Of a DNA stretch of 64,000 nucleotides, positions 59,728-64,000 are shown piece after piece (positions within the stretch are counted from its first letter, which is position 1; the number at the start of each line of letters is the position of its first letter). The notes beneath the pieces are model-generated. The model did not search any database. It saw only the letters and a list, made by a program, of their open reading frames with translations, and was not told the DNA's origin. Position numbers and translations under genes: made by a program. The DNA lies in assembly GCF_042678385.1 (NCBI RefSeq), contig NZ_JBHUDY010000001.1, forward strand, positions 2,542,001-2,606,000, written 5' to 3'. The stretch is from Sphingomonas_B tabacisoli. Its GTDB lineage: Bacteria > Pseudomonadota > Alphaproteobacteria > Sphingomonadales > Sphingomonadaceae.

Positions 59728-61536
59728 ATGTTTACAGCCATTCAAGTAATCGACGAAGATACCGCGCAGAGAGCCAAGACAAGCTTTTATTTGTCCAAGC
59801 ACGGATACTCACCAAGCCCTTACGCGAGTGTCGAGGAGTTCGTTCAAGTAAATCGCGCCCCCTCTGGCGTTGTTTTGCTGGCCGCAAGCGGGCAGTCCTC
59901 AGACCTGCCGGATCGGGTCCGAAAGATCATTTCGGAAGCGCCTGGCCTTCCGGTCCTGATCGTCAGCCACTCCGTCTCCGCCACATCGGCAGTTGCAGCC
60001 GTCAAGGCTGGTGCGACCGATTGTGTCGACGGTTCCTCCCCTGCAGATTTGATCGTCGTGATTCAGAAGGCGCTGAATGAGGACGCGTACTGCCGCGGAA
60101 CCCAGGCGCAGCAGCAAACGGCAATTGCTAGACTTGACCGGCTTTCGCAGCGCGAACGGCAGGTTCTTCAGGGGCTGGTAGGTGGAATGACCAACAAGCA
60201 AATCGCCAGACATCTCGAGATCAGCCCGAGGACGGTTGAAATGCACCGCGCCCACATGCTGAGCGAGCTCGAGGCTGCGACATCCTCAGAGGCGATAAAA
60301 CTCGCCATAGTCGCCGGGATGGCACCCTTGGCGGATGCCGATCATGTGAGCGCGATCGCGCTCGCTCCCGCTTACGCTCCCAAGAGGTCCCCGAGGCAGA
60401 TTAAGTCGCCTCAAGCTGCGCCGCTCGACACTCTTCTGCCCTCCGTTGTCGACGTGCTTGAGGGAACGACGGATTGCGTGTTCCTGCTAGATCGGGAGGA
60501 TCGTTTCACCTACTTCAACAAGGCGGCCGTCGAGACGATCGCCAATGGTCGCGATCTTCTTGGCGCCAACGTTTGGAGCGCGTTCCCCGGCGCACGCGAA
60601 ACCATTGCCTTCGGAAAGCTGCATCAGGCTGCTCAGGAGCGAAAACCCCTTCGCTTCGAGTTTTACGAGCCGGACTTATCGAGGTGGTTCGACGTGAGCG
60701 TCCGCCCAATTCCGAGCGGATTGCAGGTCTTCTTTCGCGATCTGACGAAGGAACGCCAAGCGTTCGCCGAGCTTCGCCGGAGCGAGGAGCGGTTAAGGCT
60801 AGCCCTTGATGCGTCGGGTGACGGCGCGTGGGATTTGGATCTGCGAAGCGGACATGTTGAAATGTCGCGCCGCTTCCTCGAACAGCTGCACTATGACCAT
60901 CAGCTCGTAACCCAGAGCCTAGATTGGGTGAAATCCCGCATTCATTGGGAAGACTTGCCGCTGGTCGAACAGTCGATCGAAGAGCATCTGCTGGACAGGA
61001 CACCCTCGTTCCACGCCGAGTACCGGCTTCTCAATGGCCTTGGCGAGTGGCGATGGATTCTGGACCGCGGCCGCGTGGTGGATCGCGATATCGAGACGGG
61101 ACAGGCTCTGCGAATAGTCGGCACAGGCAAGGATGTTACCGAACTGAAGCGACAGCAAGCCGAAGCGGCGGAAGCGCTGCAGCGGCTGGAACTTGCCGGG
61201 GCGGGCGCTGGCGCGGGATTCTGGGATTTAAATCTCGACGACAGGACAGTGCGGTTCTGCGCGGCAAGCTTGGCGATGCACGGGATCGACGCCGCTCCAT
61301 TCGCACCGCTGTCGGAGCAATGTTGGGAGAACAGCGTGCATCCCGAGGACCTCCCCGCCGCCAAGCGGGCGCTTGAGGAGGCTCTCGTGACCGGCGCGAT
61401 GTTCCGCGCAAACTATCGGACGCGTTCCAGCGATGGCGAGCGGTGGATACTGGGTCTAGCCAGGGTCGTGCAAACTTCGCCGGGCCAGCCCCGTCGCATG
61501 GTCGGCCTCAATCTGCAGCTTTCGTCCAGCCTCTAA
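59728..61536 (+). CDS. Pseudo-receiver / LuxR helix-turn-helix / triple PAS regulator
   Basis: A 602-residue protein with unusual domain order. Residues 1-115 fold like a receiver (MFTAIQVIDEDTAQRAKTSF, LPVLIVSHSVSATSAVAAVK), but the phosphoacceptor Asp is absent (VVLLAASG). Residues 135-195 are a FixJ/LuxR-type DNA-binding domain (RLSQRERQVLQGLVGGMTNK, then ISPRTVEMHRAHML). Three PAS domains follow, about 235-345, 350-475 and 480-600; the last two are PAS_3-like with WxxxxHPEDL elements (NSVHPEDLPAA). No kinase or output enzyme follows the PAS domains, so they probably act as sensors for the DNA-binding part. No membrane segment. Confidence 0.88.
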   Translation: MFTAIQVIDEDTAQRAKTSFYLSKHGYSPSPYASVEEFVQVNRAPSGVVLLAASGQSSDLPDRVRKIISEAPGLPVLIVSHSVSATSAVAAVKAGATDCVDGSSPADLIVVIQKALNEDAYCRGTQAQQQTAIARLDRLSQRERQVLQGLVGGMTNKQIARHLEISPRTVEMHRAHMLSELEAATSSEAIKLAIVAGMAPLADADHVSAIALAPAYAPKRSPRQIKSPQAAPLDTLLPSVVDVLEGTTDCVFLLDREDRFTYFNKAAVETIANGRDLLGANVWSAFPGARETIAFGKLHQAAQERKPLRFEFYEPDLSRWFDVSVRPIPSGLQVFFRDLTKERQAFAELRRSEERLRLALDASGDGAWDLDLRSGHVEMSRRFLEQLHYDHQLVTQSLDWVKSRIHWEDLPLVEQSIEEHLLDRTPSFHAEYRLLNGLGEWRWILDRGRVVDRDIETGQALRIVGTGKDVTELKRQQAEAAEALQRLELAGAGAGAGFWDLNLDDRTVRFCAASLAMHGIDAAPFAPLSEQCWENSVHPEDLPAAKRALEEALVTGAMFRANYRTRSSDGERWILGLARVVQTSPGQPRRMVGLNLQLSSSL

Positions 61537-61581
61537 GGGAGGATTCAACCCGGGCCAGCGGCCAGCACGACGCCTCAAAAC

Positions 61582-63702
61582 TCACGCGGCTTTCAAGGAC
61601 GCACAGACCTCGGATGCTGCAACGGGTCGGCCATAGAGGTAGCCCTGGCCGTAGGTGCAGCGCTTCTGCATCAATATGTTGCGCTGCTGTTCGGTTTCGA
61701 GCCCCTCGGCCACAACCTCGATTTGCAGATCCGATGCGAGGCTGATCACCGCGGAGACGATCGCCGAAATCTCGGCCTCAACGACCATTCTCTCGATGAA
61801 CGACCTGTCGATCTTGACCACATCGACAGGGAAATCACGAAGGTGCGAGAGGGACGAATAGCCGGTGCCGAAATCATCCAGCGCAATGCGGACACCGGCG
61901 TTGTTTAGAACCTTCAAGGCTCTCGCGACAAACTCGGAGCCGCGCTCCAGGAACACGTGCTCCGTGACTTCGATCTCTATAAGGTCTGTCGGGATTTCAT
62001 TCGCCTTAAGCACGCGCAACAGCCGCTCCGCATAATCGTCGCGCAGGAACTCGGCAGGCGCAGCATTGATCGAAATCCGGCCGAACGGGATTCCCTGCGC
62101 CAGCCACTCGCGCATGTCCGCGATGACCCCACGCAGCATAAGGTCGCCGATCTTAGAGGCGAGCTCATATTCCTTGAACGCTTCCTGCACAGTGGCGGGC
62201 GGCTGCAACCCTCGTTGCGGATGCATCCACCTCAGCAAAGCCTCGTAACCGGCGAGCCTTCCCGTCTTGAGATCTACCTTGGCCTGGTAATGCGGCACCA
62301 CCGAGCTTGCGCACAGTGCGACTCGCGCCAGATTGAGTTGCGATGCGATCTGCTGAGCCTGTTCCCTCAGGTGCCCATGGAATATACGCGTGCCACCCCT
62401 CCCCGACGCTTTTAGCGCATACAAAGCGGTATCGGCATTGTTGAACAGCTCGTTCGCGGACGAGGCTTGGCTGGGGAACAAGGCCCCGCCAATGCTGGCT
62501 CCGGCACTGATCTCCCGCCCGGCGACGCGCATCGGCGCCTTGAGCCGCTCGAGAATCATGTTTCCGACGCGTTCCAGATTGAACTCGTCTTTGACGCCGT
62601 CCAGCAAAATGGCGAACTCGTCGCCGCCGAGGCGCGCCACGAAGTCCGCCTCCCTGACGCACTGCTTCAGCACGTCGCCGAACGAACAGAGGAGCTCGTC
62701 GCCGGCGGCGTGACCCAAGGTGTCGTTGATCTGCTTGAATCGGTCGAGATCCAGCAACAGGCGGCCAAAGGGCCTCTTGGTCCGCATCGTTCGAAGCGCG
62801 GCTGCCTGAAGCCGGGCCTGAAACGCATGCCGGTTGGCGAGCTTGGTCAGCGTATCATGTTCGCTGGTCCACAGGAGCTGTTCGGCGGTCTGCTTGCTTT
62901 CGCTTACGTCGCGAGCAATCGAAAGGAGGCTCGTGACTGCGCCAGCATCATCGATGATGGGCGTAACCATCACGTCCCACCAGCGACAATCATAGTCCGA
63001 TGAGCGGCGGGCAGTGAACCGCGCCACTTTGCCTTCACCTGCTTTGGCCAGTGCCGAAATGGCGCCGGCCCGGTTCGCATCGGGCCAGAGGTCGCTCCAC
63101 GACGTCCCGATCGCGGCTTCCGGCGAGCCAATTCCCATCGCCCTGGCGCCCGGCCCATTGATCAGCTGCAGCTCGCCAGCGGTGGTCATCACCGTGATGC
63201 AGTCGGCGCTCGCTTCCAGGATGCTGCGGTGAAGGCACTCGCTTCGCTTCAGTGCAGCTTCCGCCCCCATACGTTCGGTCAGATCCCGGGAAACGCCGAT
63301 GATGCCGCGGACCTCGCCGTCCGACATCCAGGGCACTTTAACGGTCTGAAATTGGCGCCTTTCCCCACGAATAGGGATGGTTTCGTCGACCACCACTGGT
63401 GCGCAAGTTCGGATGACGGTCTGATCGGCGCTCTCGTAGCCGTGCACCAGGTCGTCATCGAAAAGGTCGTGGGTGCGAGAACCGATCCTGATGCCACAGG
63501 CGTCCTGGAGCGCCCTGTTGGCCAGGATGAAACAACCGTCCCGGCCTTTCGCAAATATCAGGTCCTGGACGCTGTCGATGACTGTGGAAAGAAGCGAGCA
63601 TTGCTGCTCCAACTCGGCCTGGCGCCTTAGTGCATCCGCGAGTGCTGGAGTGGGCTCCGGTGCAGGGTTTGCGGCAGTCGTGAGGTGCGGACGTTCAGGC
63701 AT
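61582..63702 (-). CDS. PAS-PAS-GGDEF-EAL protein (c-di-GMP synthesis and breakdown)
   Basis: A 706-residue cytoplasmic protein. Two PAS domains (about 35-150 and 155-275) precede a GGDEF domain with intact FVARLGGDEFAILL and an inhibitory I-site (READ, five residues before GGDEF). The EAL domain has GYEALLRW, the metal ligands in SINAAPAEF and IEIEVTEHVF, LDDFGTGYSSL, the catalytic Lys in VDVVKIDRSF, VVAEGLET and YGQGYLYGRP. Both activities look intact, so net output is probably set by the PAS sensors. It is divergent from a PilZ gene with a long inverted motif between. Confidence 0.95.
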   Translation of the reverse strand: MPERPHLTTAANPAPEPTPALADALRRQAELEQQCSLLSTVIDSVQDLIFAKGRDGCFILANRALQDACGIRIGSRTHDLFDDDLVHGYESADQTVIRTCAPVVVDETIPIRGERRQFQTVKVPWMSDGEVRGIIGVSRDLTERMGAEAALKRSECLHRSILEASADCITVMTTAGELQLINGPGARAMGIGSPEAAIGTSWSDLWPDANRAGAISALAKAGEGKVARFTARRSSDYDCRWWDVMVTPIIDDAGAVTSLLSIARDVSESKQTAEQLLWTSEHDTLTKLANRHAFQARLQAAALRTMRTKRPFGRLLLDLDRFKQINDTLGHAAGDELLCSFGDVLKQCVREADFVARLGGDEFAILLDGVKDEFNLERVGNMILERLKAPMRVAGREISAGASIGGALFPSQASSANELFNNADTALYALKASGRGGTRIFHGHLREQAQQIASQLNLARVALCASSVVPHYQAKVDLKTGRLAGYEALLRWMHPQRGLQPPATVQEAFKEYELASKIGDLMLRGVIADMREWLAQGIPFGRISINAAPAEFLRDDYAERLLRVLKANEIPTDLIEIEVTEHVFLERGSEFVARALKVLNNAGVRIALDDFGTGYSSLSHLRDFPVDVVKIDRSFIERMVVEAEISAIVSAVISLASDLQIEVVAEGLETEQQRNILMQKRCTYGQGYLYGRPVAASEVCASLKAA

Positions 63703-63763
63703 CTCGATCGTTCTCCTGCCGAACGATCTGCGCTCGATCTCCTAAGCTCCGTTTGCGTTTCGA

Positions 63764-63805
63764 TACGGTAGAATCGCGAGTCCTCGCCGTCGGCATTCTA
63801 CCGTA
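63764..63805. promoter_or_regulatory. Perfect 11-bp inverted repeat between GGDEF-EAL and PilZ genes
   Basis: TACGGTAGAAT (63764-63774) and ATTCTACCGTA (63795-63805) are exact inverted copies, centres 31 bp apart (three helical turns). It lies between divergent genes and repeats the motif found before the LuxR/PAS regulator gene, so it is a candidate operator for that protein. Confidence 0.65.
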
Positions 63806-63869
63806 GTTCTGGAAAACCCAGCCCTAACATATCGGCCCCAGCTTACGCTCATCACGCGGGGCAAAAACA

Positions 63870-64000
63870 TGCTGAAACGATTGAAAAGCTTCCTTGCCGA
63901 CACAGAGCCGGACGATGTCGAGAACAGCGACAAGCGACAGCATAAAAGGCATTCGGTGCTGCTTCAGGCAACATTGTATCCCATCGATGCATATTGTGAG
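63870..64000 (+). CDS. PilZ-like protein, partial (runs off the right edge)
   Basis: A frame of 43 codons from the ATG at 63870 is open to the window end. It begins MLKRLKSFLADTEPDDVENS and continues KRQHKRHSVLLQATLYPIDAY, which resembles the N-terminal RxxxR-like strand of PilZ domains (charged KRH followed by a beta strand). The family call is tentative, as only the first strand is visible. It is divergent from the GGDEF-EAL gene. Confidence 0.5.

Overview
The window is high-GC, gene-dense bacterial chromosome and most probably comes from a member of the Sphingomonadaceae (Sphingomonas or a close relative). This rests on the protein repertoire: XrtA/PEP-CTERM accessory genes, a large TonB-dependent receptor, several small sphingomonad-type proteins, and the ATP-grasp/alpha-E/transglutaminase/Anbu operon. 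It also rests on several families of short palindromic intergenic repeats and on GGAAC-N16/17-CGTT promoters typical of the alphaproteobacterial general stress sigma factor EcfG. I see no rRNA, CRISPR array, prophage, transposase or plasmid gene. Two tRNAs are present, Leu(UAG) and Val(UAC).

Layout. 1-7.6 kb: an exported protein cut by the left edge, two divergent ClpP paralogues, a TonB-dependent receptor, trigger factor with a His-rich tail, and tRNA-Leu. 7.6-12 kb: a 46-residue proline/aspartate-rich protein and an XrtA accessory block (PLP decarboxylase, acyl-CoA ligase, acyltransferase, acyl carrier protein); the ligase carries an in-frame palindromic repeat. 12-24 kb: thioredoxin reductase, a chemoreceptor-like protein, an enoyl-reductase-like protein, an exported M28 peptidase flanked by unusual G-rich-loop hairpins, QueC, a dicarboxylate symporter, PAP2 phosphatase, an amidohydrolase, and DUF4142 and cupin genes with EcfG-type promoters. 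24-33 kb: a divergent LdcA/Mur-ligase pair (peptidoglycan recycling), an RNase Z-like protein, serine deaminase, small genes, an XRE regulator, a GMC oxidoreductase, tRNA-Val and a desaturase.

33-41 kb: an M48 protease, a Rossmann-fold protein, an EamA transporter, threonine aldolase, and the four-gene ATP-grasp/alpha-E/transglutaminase/Anbu operon. 42-48 kb is a phosphate island: pstSCAB plus a NUDIX-DUF47 fusion and a Pit transporter, with three Pho boxes of exact 11-bp periodicity. The NUDIX-DUF47 gene appears to start at ATA. 49-54 kb is an EmrB/EmrA/NodT efflux operon opposite its probable TetR repressor, followed by an Old Yellow Enzyme.

55-59 kb holds an ECF sigma factor, its anti-sigma factor, an exported S8 protease and a Gly/Ser-rich exported protein. 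They are tied together by three copies of one promoter (GGGATTAAA, 13-nt spacer, CGTT); two of these lie back to back in a single perfect palindrome. 59-64 kb is a c-di-GMP region: two PilZ proteins, a dual GGDEF-EAL enzyme, and an oddly built regulator (pseudo-receiver, LuxR helix-turn-helix, three PAS domains). An 11-bp motif shared by the upstream regions suggests one circuit.

All calls come from reading the sequence. No database search was possible, so family names rest on motifs I recognise.
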